This document shows positions 9,775 through 23,700 of a stretch of DNA of 64,000 nt, piece by piece; position 1 is the first letter of the stretch; each line of letters begins with the position of its first letter. Below the pieces are notes generated by a model. That model worked only from the letters and a program-made list of their open reading frames with translations. It was not told the origin of the DNA and ran no database searches. Both the position numbers and the translations under genes were made by a program. Location of the stretch: positions 10,967,181 to 11,031,180 of the forward strand of contig NC_064036.1 in assembly GCF_932526225.1 (NCBI RefSeq), given 5' to 3'. Source of the stretch: Nematostella vectensis (taxonomy: Eukaryota; Cnidaria; Anthozoa; Actiniaria; Edwardsiidae).

Positions 9775-11784
9775 ATCCTAGCTGTTGTTGCTGTCGTCCT
9801 CTTCGTCCCTTGACATATGCTCTTGTCTGCATAACGTCAGCGCAGGCTCTTTTTATATGTCGGCGCTTTACTCATCATACTGGTTACGTCGCGTTATGTG
9901 CGGCAGTGCAGGAGTGCCGGAATCTGTTGTTTTTGCGCATTGAAGTGTTGTCTTTAACGGTTACTATACAGTTCCTGTTCTTTTATTTTTATAAAATACA
10001 GTTAAAGATTTCCACGAAGGGATACCTCTAAGGACCAATACTTTCACTCGAGCGAAACAAACATTATTTCTTACTCGATCTTTCGTACCAATGAATGGGT
10101 CATATATTTTTTCCTGGAACTGACAGTTGTCTAAAGGACAGAGGTTCGATAGTCCTATTGTGCGCGATTGTCTAACCTTCTCAATGCTGTGGTAGAAATT
10201 GACAAGAGAGAGAGGGGGCAGTTAACCTTGAGAAACAAGACGAATAGTCGGGCCAGCTCGAAAATGTACGCGAAGGCTAATCGGCACTTCGGCAAATGCA
10301 TAGCAAAGGTGCACCTATTGGTGATGTGGTGCACCTTCCGGAAACCGCGCACATTTAGGTTGAACGTTGATCTACGGGCGTGGTATAAAGACGGTATCTT
10401 GGACAAACACAGGTGCAGTAGACATTGCCAGAAAATCTTTAAGTGATCCGCCAGTGAAGAATAAAGATAACCTCTACATTGCAGCCTTCCTCGTGCGCGC
10501 ACGCTCGAATGTGGAGAAAGATTGAAGCGGCCAGTTCGCCCGCACGAAACAGACACTGCAGTCTACCCTCCACCGGTATGCTCCATCTTGAGCCAATAAA
10601 ACGCAGAAAATACCACAGCTAATCCGAACACTGCCACAGACCCCGTCATTAATAAAGATTCGATCTTGTAATGAGCTTAATGTCGTTCTTTTGTTGTCTG
10701 TTGCTTAGGGGGGGGGGGGGGGGGGTCGGGGCAAGCATGAGCTAACGAAGTCTGTCGACGTCACAGATACTAGAAACAAGAAGAGAAGCACAGTAACAAC
10801 GCATTTAGACATAGCGCATTCTCGGTACATTGTACGTCACAGCTATCGTCAACAGAGGCGAGGGTCACAGCTTCTAAGTCTTTAAATAAAGATGTTTTCT
10901 TTTTATCAGTAATAACTTGAAGTGCATCAATAAATGCGATCACCGACTGTGACGAAATTGGCTTGTGACAACCGATGAAAACTGATTTTATTTTCTCTTG
11001 AACTCGCGCAAGCAACAACAAAAGAAATAAACGATTTCAACAGCGACTAAAGAGGATTATCGAGAAATCACGCCAGAGGAAAGAAAAGATGTATTTGCTT
11101 TAATTAATGTTTACTCGGATAAATGATTCTATTGATAAAATGATGAACCTAACTAAACAGTGGACGTTTATTTTATGCCATTTCTCACACCAAATCGGCT
11201 GTATCGGTTACCATTTATAGAGGTGCTAGTTCCACTTGTACTATGTCGTATTGATGAACAGCTAGATAACAAAACTACGACGCCTCCCCACCCAGGAAAT
11301 GCCATTCAATAGCCCAACTGCTGATTTATATATTTTTTAATTAAAAGTTTGGTTACTTTGTTTTGCACACCAGCTATTCACACAAAAACTTGGTCATAAC
11401 AGTTTACGTAAGCGCTATGCTGTCCGCGGAGATTCGGAATCAGACCCTCAGCTAGTCACCGAATTCAAAAAAAACTTCACAAACCCGCCAGGATTCCCCA
11501 ATCTACATTATTTACTACGCAAGCAGCATCGACCACATCCAAAATATTCGGGTTCTTCAAATTCTTGAAAATTTTGCCCCGTAGGTGTGGGGCCATTGTT
11601 CCGACGACCAATCATAGCGCGAAGAGGAATTAATTGTAGTCTTGACCAATCAGGGCTCCGCTCCACCCGAGATGGAATAATTAGCCTTTAGATCCCCGAG
11701 AGGTTTGTGTTTGTGTGATCTCCTGCAGCCCGAATTTTGAAGTGAATTTGTGGGTTTGTTGAAGCTGTTCTCTGAATCGCGAGG
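9775..11784. other. Intergenic region and probable promoter of the PDZ-LIM gene
   Basis: No convincing gene. It contains a G homopolymer at about 10709-10726. Overlapping short ORFs on both strands at 10155-10556 show no domain. The last 200 bp before 11785 are presumably the 5' UTR/promoter of the PDZ-LIM gene, with ATG context cgaggATGGCG. Confidence 0.35.
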
Positions 11785-14700
11785 ATGGCGGGCCAGGAGT
11801 TTGCATTGGTGCTCGACGGTGGCGGGCCATGGGGCTTCCGACTCAAGGGAGGCAAGGATTTTGGTCAAATACCCACTGTATCTCAGGTAGGGCCACCTTT
11901 TCACGCTGAAAACTTCTGGTTGCATTCGTCAATGGTGTGACTTACGAGCGCCGGGCCTTGCTCGACGATGCTGATGCTTTTGCGCATTTGTCCCTCGGCA
12001 GCTCACGCCTGGTGGAAAGGCAATAACGAATGGTTTGCGCGTGGAGGACCAAATACTCTCGATAAACGGCATGGGCTGCGAGGATATGACTCATATGGAG
12101 GCACAGGAGAGCATCAAGCGTACAGGCAACGCGCTCAGACTTCAGGTCCGCCGGTAAGTGGATTCAACGCGACTCAAATGCGTTAATTTCCCCATGTGTA
12201 AGCACCCGTTTGTCGCTGTTAGAAAGAGCACCTCACTTTGGTTTCCGCTGTCGCTGAGTTTTCTCCTCGATGAGGGTGTGATGTGATTGCAGTTGCTCTT
12301 TTGCTAAGGACAGAGGGGTGACTCGCGGTGCTTACTCCGCCTAAAATCGGCACTAGCTGGCAACATCTATCTACTAGCGTTACATACGCATGGGACATTT
12401 TATAGTGGAATTCTTGCAGGGCGAGCCCAGGATTCATGCTGGCTCAGACTAAAAGGTCGGGCCTTGGCAATCCTATTGCCGTCTTGGAATGCTTGCTTCT
12501 CTAACCAGTTGTAATTCTATCGGGCCAAGCACCTAATGCGCTTATGGCTTCGGCCATCAGACAACCCGGACTACTGTTTGCTTTCTACTGCAGCCTCGCG
12601 AGTCAACAAGCTCGCGGGCAATCCCTTGCAGATTACTCTGCATTAACGAAACAATTGTTTAAAATCAATGCCGACATGATAACAGCGGGAAATATTTCGT
12701 AGACACCTCCGATTCGGACACGAGAAAAATGCACGGATTTATTGACTTATGTTGCCGGTTTGTTTACCTAAAGGCTTTGCTGTAAGCATAGTAAAAATCT
12801 GTATATTATCAAAATCATGAAGGAATGATAGACGGTGTGTAACTGCTGAAGCTTTCGCTATCCTTTGTGCCGTACTCTACGGCGATTAGCTGCTGTAATG
12901 AGCAGAAATTAGCCTCACGCAAGTTTTGTCAAACCTAAGGGACGAAACAGGATGGACCTTTATACTTTTTTGTCAGCTATGAAACCCTGGGGACAATACA
13001 GCTTTGAATAGACCCACTTTGTTATTGTCAAACTGCCTGCTTCAAGTCCTTTGGTTAATGAATGGATGGCATTGAATCGTGTGACGTGTATCTCCTTTTA
13101 CGACTTCACTTATAATTAACCAGTGAGACATTTTTGGAAATTTGTACGATTATTTTCACAAATTTGCAGTATTGCGAAGTAGCTGATTGAATTACAAGAT
13201 GCACCGCAATTTGCCAGCAATTCATCACAAGAGAAGAGATATTATGAAGGTTATGATTTAAGAGATAACACCATGCCGAAATGTCAAGCACTCTTGCTAT
13301 TAAATTTATTTATTATTTAACTCGGCCAAAATATAAAATATTATGAGAAACTTTTAGATAATATCGAATTGTTTAAGGTGCCATATTGCTCGCCCTGTTA
13401 AAAAAATCATTAAAAGTTAAGATGTTTACAAACGTTAGAGGCAGCTAATAAAAAATTCAGGGAATTATGAATGAATGGTTTCCTCGTGGAATTGTGCCAT
13501 TTCGCTTTCAAGTCACAAAGGGGAAAGATAATATGGCATACGCTTTACTTTTGTAATGGCTTTCTTTTATTATTATGGTTTTATTTTCATATCTAATAAA
13601 CATGGTTTGCAAAGCAAGGTATATTCTTCATATAATTAATTATTCTTATTTTCAATTTACATGTCTGGCTGTTTTTTTTTATTTCGTTTAAGTAAAAATG
13701 CATTTTCTTTGAATGAAAGTTTCTAATTGATAACTACAAATGTTCATATTAATATATTATTATGTATACATTCATAAGATATTTTAAGTAAATTACAAGG
13801 TTATGTTTAAAAAATATTTTAATAACTACCAAGACATCATAAAATCAACTTTTTTGCAAAATAGCAGTTTATTTTGTTGCACTCTCAAAAAGTACAAGTA
13901 CAATTAAAATCTCTTCCAAATTGAGCTGGATTATTTTAATGCTTGGGGCTCTATATAGATGTTCAAATCCTTTTAACACATCCGCTATTATGATCCGTAT
14001 AACAGATTATTTTCACTGTTGCTGTTGTTGATTTATAGTCAAACATACTGTCATGACATGACAACTTTGGCCAATTGCTCTCAGGAAAATCTTTGCTAAA
14101 TAAAACCAAATCCTTTTGTATACCAAGTGTTTATGACCAAGGTTTAACTATTTTATGGCATAAATGTAAATATTATGTTTTTGAGTCAATGGTTTAGTCC
14201 TGTCTCACAAAATTCATCTAGAAGTGTGCTTGTTTCATGGTAAAATGCTCACACATACTCGTAAAGAGCACCCCAGGCAAAACGTTTCTGAGTGAAAGAA
14301 CTTACCAAGAGTCCTTTGTCTGTCTTCAGTGGAGCTACAGGAAGCCCTTCAATGTCGCGTAAACCCCTGACAATGACATCAACAACACACTCAGCCGGGG
14401 CAGATCACAAATATAATGCAATTCCCAAGCCGTTTGGAGCAACATCATACCAGGCCCCCGCCCGTCCCCCTGCTGTCCAGGCGGCACCTTCAGTCCGCAT
14501 TGGACCACCCACTGCTAGCAAGCCCCAGCATTACCAACATGGGCCGCCAGCACCACCACCGGCGCCATCATACTCTCAACAACAGTATTCTCACCAACAG
14601 TACTCTCCTCAGCCGCAAGGATATGGGGGAGGCGCCCAGTACAGGTGAGTTAGTATCAAAGTAGCAGTGATAATACAAAAGACCCGTGTGGTTGTGATCT

Positions 14701-17700
14701 TGAACCAGAAGCCTCGTTCAAATACAGAATATTAAACACCAAACACTAGAATTTTACACCTTCAACTCATTGTCCTCGTCGTGCAAAAAGGTCCAAAATA
14801 TTCTTGCTTATTCTAGATATCTAGGAAAGCTGCCGGGTTCTGTTGGATGTCTTTTTTAGTTTTGTTTAGCAGGAACAATAAACTTATAAACTGTGTTTCA
14901 TAAAATACTAGCTAACATGCTGTGTTTGTACTACACTTCTCATGAAAACTGTGTTTGTATTACACAGAGACCAAGTGGATAGTGATGCTGCAATGAGGGC
15001 TAAAAAGAAAGAGATTGAAGATGAGATGCTAGCACAGAGATTTAAGATGAGCATAAGTGATGATGGGGAAGGTATTTGATATTAAGTAGGTTTAGCTGAG
15101 AATAGTTGTAAGAGGTTGAAACACAAAAAAATGTAAAATAAGCAGTGAAATCCTTTGCCAGGGACATGCTGGTAACATGCTGAATTGGCAGGTTGGGCAG
15201 AAGAATGTGAAAGGAGGTGCCTTTCAATAATACTGTGGAAATTTTTAGATTTGAACTGTATTTTTACCATTTAAATTCATCTTTGCTTTAGAAATGTTTT
15301 AACTAGCTTTTGAGATTTTTGTTTTGATCCTATACACATATTACTATTCACTAATTCTAAAAAAACTACTATTACATGTTCAATCCATTTTTGCCTGTAA
15401 TTCAGTGAGTTATGATGGTGATGAGGTTCCCTCTTGGGGTCACCCCCCTGATCCTAATGTGCAGTCCAAGAGTTTCAAGAGACTGATGAAGCACCTGGAG
15501 AAGGCAGAACCTGAGGATGGTAAGAAATGCTTATAACATACAGTAGGCAGAACCTGAAAATGGTAAGAAATGCTTATAACATAGGCAGAACCTGAGGATG
15601 GTAAGAAATGCTTATAACATACAGTAGGCAGAGCCTTATGATGATAAGAAACACTTCTAACATAGGCAGAACCTGAAAATGGTAAGAAATGCTTATAACA
15701 TAGGCAGAACCTGAGAATGGTAAGAAATGCTTATAACATACAGTAGGCAGAGCCTTATGATGATAGGAAACATTTCTAACATAGGCAGAGCCTGATAATG
15801 GTAAGAAACGCTTATAACATAGGCAGAACCTGAAAATGGTAAGAAATGCTTATAACATACAGTAGGCAGAGCCTTATGATGATAAGAAACACTTCTAACA
15901 TAGGCAGAGCCTGATAATGGTAAGAAACGCTTATAACATAGGAAGAACCTGAAAATGGTAAGAAATGCTTATAACATACAGTAGGCAGAGCCTTATGATG
16001 ATAAGAAACACTTCTAACATAGGCAGAGCCTGATAATGGTAAGAAACGCTTATAACATAGGCAGAACCTGAAAATGGTAAGAAATGCTTATATAACATAG
16101 GCAGAACCTGAGAATGGTAAGAAATGCTTATAACATACAGTAGGCAGAGCCTTAGGATGGTACGAAACACTTATAACATAGGCAGAGCCTGATAATGGTA
16201 AGAAATGCTTATAACATAGGCAGAGCCTGAGAATGGTAAGAAACACTGATAACATAGGCAGAGCCTGATGATGGTAAGAAATGCTTATAACATAGGCAGA
16301 GCCTGATGATGGAAAGAAATACTGATAACATAGGCAGAGCCTGATGATGTTAAGAAACACTGATAACATAGGCAGAGCCTGATGATGGTAAGAAATGCTT
16401 ATAACATTGGAAGAGCCTGAGGATGGTAAGAAATACTGATAACATAGGCAGAGCCTGATGATGGAAAGAAACACTGATAACATAGGCAGAGCCTGATGAT
16501 GGTAAGAAATGCTTATACTGTAACATTAGAAGAGCCCGATGATGGAAAGAGATACTGATAACATAGACAGAGCCTGATGATGGTAGGAAACGCTTATAAC
16601 ATAGGCAGAACCTGATGATGGTAAGAAATGCTTATAACATTGGAAGAGCCTGACGATGGAAAGAAACACTGATAACATAGGCAGAACCTGAGGATGGTAA
16701 GAAATGCTTGGCAGGGTACCCCTATTTTGAAAATGTCTCAATAGAAAATAATTTTTTTTAACTAAAAGCGTTTTTTTAGTTTAAGTTCCTAGTAAAACCC
16801 ATATCCTTTTAAAATTGTGTATTGCCTCTTGCTTGAAGTCTACTTGGTATATACCTAATAGATAAGAGAACATGTATTTAATGATAAATTTACTATCTTT
16901 TAACAGACTTGCCTCCCCCTCCCCCTGAGGCCTTCATGCCTGGTGACGAGGATGGCGGCAGCCATGTTCAATCCAAGTCCTTCCAAATGCTCAGCAGAGC
17001 TGTGGACTCTGGAGGTATGGCTAAATGAAACATTTACTGGAGTTGGGAATCACTATAGCTATCTGACTAAGATGACCAAAAGATTACTTTTGTTGCAGTA
17101 GATTAATGAAAAAGTAGAAAACATTTGCTGTAGAAAAAAGGTGGTTCTTGTTTCTGAAAAAAAAGAGAGAACTGTATCTGGTATTAAGCACTAGTCTTTT
17201 AAAACTCCCACCCCCATGGTCCTGGGGAGGTGTGGGGATAACATGGAGGTTTAGAGCACTTTTGAATGAGAATCTGTCTCAAGGGGTGGGGAAATTGAGA
17301 GTTTTTGACTCTAAGACTTGTCCCTACTATGGGGGCTTGGGAACAAATGAATAACATCACAAATGTACTTTGCATAAGTCATGTTAGTTTCTGGTTTGAG
17401 ACTCTTTCATTTCTGTAGCAAGCAATTCCATGTATCAGCGTGTGGCAAGCTGCATGGCAAATTGTGCGAAAACAAATATGACTGATAACTAATGCCAAAT
17501 GAAAATTATTTATTTGTTCATTTTTTTGGTTATTGTTATCTTCATAGCTATTAGTACAAATTTACATATGCTGAAGTGTACTGGCTTTGAAGATAAAGGC
17601 TTTATTTCAGATGTCGGGTAGTTGCCTATAGTTTACATCTGAAGGGGTAGGGGCATTTGATCACAGTTTTGTCCCGAGGGGGTGGGGGCTTTTCTCTGTT

Positions 17701-20700
17701 TTGTACAGGGTCTAATCCCCCACCCTCTCCCGGGAAGTGCATAAGTAACTAGTAATAATTTCTATTCCAATGTTATGAAATGTGCTGCTGGTTAAGTGCA
17801 AAAAGACGAGATGCAAAAGAGAAAACAATAGATATTATGTGCATTGCAGAGGACAAAAGTCGTTGCTTTATCATAAGCAAAACGCAAACTTTTCTTGAAT
17901 GCGATTGAAATGTCGTCTCGACGGTACATCGCTCACGTACAAGACTTGAAAATGTAGAATCTACCGCTAATCTGTGACTAGCATTCCAATATAAACCTAA
18001 ATACCTCATTCTGCCAAATTCCTTGTTATATTCCAAGTCTTTAGGGGTAACCAAGGAGCCTCAAACACTTAGCTGAATGGGTGAATTTACGCCGACCTCA
18101 TCTCGTGCCACCAAAACGCGCGCCATTTTTTCAACTTGCTCTGTTTTAGAGGATTGGGAACTAGAACTCACCACAGGGATCCCTACTCCAAAATCATGGG
18201 ATTTGTGGGCAGGAACGTGATACGGGCGTATAAAAAAAGACACTTTCCTGTCATTATTGATTTCCCAATAATCGTTAACCCGTATGAATTGAATTCCATT
18301 CAACAGAAACCCCGCCAAGCGTATTCAGCCGCGCAGAATCTGACCGTAGCAAGCCTTCTACTACCCCAATGCCCCTCCAAAGACCTCACGCACCCGTGGT
18401 CCGCCCCTCCCATGAACCCCTTCAAGCCCCACCCCCTCCAATGGCTACCAGACCAGGCCAGCCCGCACCTGTTGGTCTCCCTGGAATGGTGAGGATGGAG
18501 CCAGCCAAGCCTCCTCCATCCCAACCCCCATCCCGGGGACCACCTCAGCGAAGCCCTGGGTACCAAGGTAGTCCAGCTCCCCCTGGCCCCTCCCAGGAGA
18601 TCAGGAGGCAACCAGCCAAGCCTCCTCAGCCCCGTGACGGGCCGCGCACGCCTTACTGTGATGCCTGCGGAGAGGAAATTCTGTAAGTATTAATTCCGGT
18701 CTTCGTGAGCATTTTGATTTGACGCCTTAGTTCGGAAGTGTGGCTGGTGGTGCAGGAGCGCGCGAACCCTTCGACTTCCAAAAAATATTTATTGAATAAT
18801 CGACAAAAATTAGACTTTTGGCATATGTATTTCTGCGCGCTCCCTAATTTAATACTTGAATCCACCTGTGCGCAAACGTGAACTAATACCCACTTGTTTG
18901 ACAGTGTGCACTTTATTTTCGAGCAGTGCGATATTAGTTTGCTGCGCAAAAAATGTCCCTGTACCTAGTGCCTCTGCGCTAGGGTCGTGCGCTCATTGTT
19001 TCGCTATCTTATTTTTCTCCAAACAGGGGCCCATTTGTGAGCGCAATCGGGAAGTCGTGGCATCCGGATCACTTCACGTGTGCGGGCTGCGGCGATTCGC
19101 TTCAAAACCAAGGATTTATTGAGGAGGGCGGCAAGCTGTATTGCGAGAAGGATTATAATAAGTTCTTTGCGCCCCATTGCGAGAGCTGCAAGCAGCCCAT
19201 TGTCGGGGTAAGTCACATCTTCAAACAGGGAAGAGAGTTCTTTATATCCTGAGGATCAGGACCTTTCTACTTAAGGTTTTCCCAGGGAAATGCCATGCGC
19301 GTAATGTTATTTTGTTGGAGAGAGGTCCTCGACCACATGACCTGGAACCCAGCCCCTGGCGTTCTTTCGTGTTCCCTGTGGAGGTTTCGGTTGGCCATGC
19401 CTGAATACCACATAAATCCTGAGTAAAAGGCAGGAGACTCTGCTGTCTTTTAACCAGGTTCCATCGCGCTGTTGACTAAAGAGCTGCATGGAGGAGTAGG
19501 GGGGGAGTGCAAAAATCAATTTGACTTGGAAAAACACGAGTTTTATTGTTATGGGAATGCTTCTCGTCAGCACAATAACACGGCACAGCACAGCTATCCC
19601 ACAGGTTTACGATGCACTTGATCGATCACATCGAGTACTTCATGAATGAGCCACTATTTGTGTTGTTCATTTTCATGTACACAATATTCTCACACTCCAC
19701 CCTTTCACTTGCTGGCTTCGTGTGTTTCTTCGTGTATCCATTGACTCTTGTTTCCATAGCAACTCGTGAGGCTTGAGGGGGTTATGGGTAATCTACCATT
19801 GTACATTTGTAGATTGTTTTATAAACTGATATCTGCATGGTTGTTTGTGTATATGATAATAAAGTTAACTTATTTTATTGGTGATTGTAGAATAAAAGTA
19901 ATAAATGTAGATATCTGTTTTTATCCTAAAGGATAAAGATACTGCATGACCGACAGGAACTTTGATATAAAAATGTCCATTTTACAAGTGTTTTTAAAAC
20001 AATTTGTGAGAGTTTCTTTTTCCACAATTCGAAAAACTGTAAAAAAAGGCGCGCAAACGGTGCTCAAACTTTTGAATTCGCTAAGAACCGTTAAGAACAT
20101 TTTCAGCCTTTAAACGGCCCAGCCTTAACTGAAAATTAGATGTTCTTATAGTCTCAAAAAAATATTATAAAAATAAAAATATTGTAAACGCTGTAGACAA
20201 GGAGAAGAGTTATGAGAAATGTGTCTTCAGAGAACATTCCGAACGAAGAGTCACAAGTTCAAGTCAAGTTACGAGCCAAGAGAGCAAGGGACGACGGGAA
20301 GACTTGCATGCGATGAACTCTAACCCCTCCCCTCCCCCCCTCAAGCATGTAGGTGACGCGTGGGCTATCTTCTTGTAACTCTTGTCTCTCTATGTACGCT
20401 AATCACATGCAGCTAAATCTTTACCAAGCACTAACTGCACGTTAAGAGTCTCCGTTGAGCAATGACAAGCACGTTAGTTATTCACGCACTGAGAACACTT
20501 GGTAAACTGCTGATTGATACAAAGTGGCACTCGAAAAGATCTTCACTTGCAAGGTTTTATAAAAGTGTTGCAGAGAAAAAAAAAACATACACGGGCGGTC
20601 GTGTTATATTTGCGTTAAAGTTAAACACCGGCGCATAGCGCAGCCTACTTAGTGCCTACGTAATATTTTCGTAATTCTAAAAGCTATTCGTGCGGTAATG

Positions 20701-23700
20701 ATTGCTCTCTGTCTGCTCAGTAACTAAAGCTTTAGTTAAGAGGCCCTGCGTTTGTTTCTCTTCCAGCCCAAGAGCCTGCATGCTTGTGCTCCCCCAAAAC
20801 CGTCCGTCCCTAAACCATCTTCTGACATATTGCGAGCTATCCGTGAGGGTGGCAAACCGCGGCCCAGGCAGCCCCAAATCAACCCCTCCCTGGCGCTGAA
20901 CAAAGGCGGCGAGAACACCCCCTCGGGGCGTGTCCATTACCCCGTCCATGGAATCGACTACATGCGCCCCATAAGGCGAGACTCAAATGCCTCCTCGCTC
21001 TCCAGTAACAGTCGGAGTAGCTTTGGTGGCGGCGGCGGTGGGAGCCGCGGTGGAAGCCGTAGTGGGAGCGTTAGTGAAGGGGAGGTGGTCATTTCACCAA
21101 AGACCGTTCAGAATTTTGAGCGTCTTCATTACGAGATGGCATACGCGGATCCTGGTGGAGGGTCCATGAAAGACAAAGTTGTACAACTGAAGGAGGAACT
21201 AAGACGCGCTGTGCAGCAAGAGCAAGACGCTAACGACGACAAGGCGGAAGCAAATAAACGTTACCAGTATGCTAAAGGACAAAGCAGTCAGCTCAAGAGG
21301 AAGATCGAAGCCATCGAGGATAGATTGCAGAGGCTAGAATATAAGACTCAGGAAACAAGCGTGCGTTTACACGAGCGCCGCCGAGTGGCCGAGGAATCGA
21401 TCATGAACAAAGAGCGCGCGGAGAGCGACAGCATGGAAGGACTGCGCCAGAAGGATAACATGTTGTACGAGATGTCCGAGTTGAAAGCCGCGAGAGAGAC
21501 CGCACTCCAGCGCCTAGCCGCGGCGTCTCGCAAACAAGTCGCGAAACAAGCCGCGATCCAGAATTACGAGGATCATACGAACGCCATGGAGGCGCGCGCT
21601 AAGGTCCTTCAGGATATGCTCGACATGTACAAACTGCGTATCCAGAATCTGGAAAACAAAACGTCAAGAAAACAGTCGAGGACGGAAGATCAACAATATC
21701 AGATTCAAGTTCTCGGAGACTCGATAGTAGAGCAAAACGAACGATTCCAACGCGCTGAAAAATTGATTCTTCCTCTCAAGATTTACGTCAACCAACTGCA
21801 AGATGCTATTGAAGTAGAGAGAAACCACACAAGACATGTGTCCTACCAACTGTCTAACTACCAGCAACGAGTACGAAGATCAAGTGACAGGGAGGCTCCA
21901 CCCCCTCCTAGGCGCCGCTCCAGTGATAGGGGTATGACCACGCCCACACGCAGGAGGTCCAGCGAGAAGGGTCCTGCATCTCAGAAACCGCAATTTGTTG
22001 TGCAATCAGCAGTAGCCCGTGATCACCAACAACTTCTCTGACAAGTGCAACGTTTGTGTAGAAGGATGGCGGATAAAAAATTTAGTTATAGAAGTAGGTA
22101 GAAAGGATAGAAGACTTTCTAATGATAGGTTAATCTAGATCCTGTATTTTTTTAATTCTTTGATTCTAAAGTGCTGAACCTAGCAAAGAACCAAAACGTT
22201 TTTTTAACCAAATTTGCATTTGTAGTTGATCTGTTGAAAAGGTGATGTAGAGGCTATTTTCTTTTAACTCGAAGTACTATTTATATAACTTTGCGGCGCT
22301 ATTTTTATTATGTTTTGATGATATTTGGTGTCAACAGTTTTTACAATGCAATTATTGTGTGGCTCAATAAATGCAAATTTATAGCATGTAAAGCCTAAAG
22401 CCTATGTGCTCATATTTTTGTGCAACTGTTTCAAGGGCACCCAACGACGAAAATTTCACAACCGGCCTAAAATGATACCGTTTTTATTCGTTTGCAGTCA
22501 TTTGTATACAATATAGAGCTTTCCTAGATATTTTTTATCTGTTCGGATTTGCTAGGCGAAATAACAGCCATCCGAAAAATCTAGTTACTCAACCCGAGGC
22601 ATCCGAAACTGTAATGTCCCTTGTATACTTACTCCCGAAAATACAAGGGTTCCTTTTTTTTAAAGCAAACCCGTAGTTGACCTTGCTTCCGAACAGATAT
22701 TTGACCGAAAATGGTCGTTGGGTGCCCTTGATGTTTAAATTGCATTTTAGCTTGTTGTACAATGCCACTTATATCATAAACCCAGACCCTAGAACCCTTG
22801 GTAGTTCTTAGATTGTACTATATGTTTTAGTTCAGATTGGCTTCTTCAGGCCCTTTTTTGATTTGTGTAAGTTGCCAGGTGTAGAATTTAGCAAAGTGGG
22901 AACCTAATTATCACGTCTGAGGTGCATTCTAGCTTTATTTCTCATGTTTATCTGAAGCTGGTGAAAAGAACAGAGCTATTTTGAATAACTTCAAAATAAA
23001 ATCTAGACCATATTTTTGGATAATTTTAATATTTGTAATAAAAAGTCACTATTTAACGTGAAGATATTTAGGTGACATGGCACAGATTTTTCCTAAGTTG
23101 TGTTTTTCATTCACAACCAAAGAAGAAAGAAATTTAAAAATCTATGCTAATCAAGTGTACATGCTAAAGTAAAATCTATGAACTCCTCTGGCAAATAAAG
23201 GAAATATAAGACTGGAGTGGATGTGCAATTATTGAGCCATATATGGAGCTGAAGAAATGGTGTTAGCCATAGACCAGTATGATTAAAACATTACTTGACT
23301 GACACCACAAGTTGCTGCATACTGGCTATATGGCCCATTGAGCATCTGATAGCTTGTGTCACCGTTCTTTGGAAGCAAAATTTTGTGTCTCATCTCTTCT
23401 AATTTTATCATTCATTATTTTTGGAGAAAATATTGAAGAAAATAATCAGGAAATATTGTCAGGCAAGTTATATTTTTTCCATTTGCCCACCCTTACTATA
23501 GTTCTTATCACTGTCCATATTTTTAAAGGGCATTGGCTGCCATTGGAAGTAATATAACAAAGGCTTTTGTCCAAATTCCTTACACCACACTCCTTTTGCT
23601 CAATTTTTTTTGCATAGTTCTTATCTCAGTCATTTTTTACAGCAATAGTATCTTTCATCATTTTTTTTTTTATGATGCTTATGTCCTAGTTAAAGCAACA

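Noticed and set aside
10155-10556. Overlapping ORFs on both strands, 92 and 133 codons
   Set aside because: No domain, no splice context and mutual overlap; most likely chance open frames.
15931-16741. Long minus-strand ORFs (79-131 codons) over the splice-donor array
   Set aside because: They are translations of the 38/43-bp tandem repeat in a frame that happens to lack stops, not genes.
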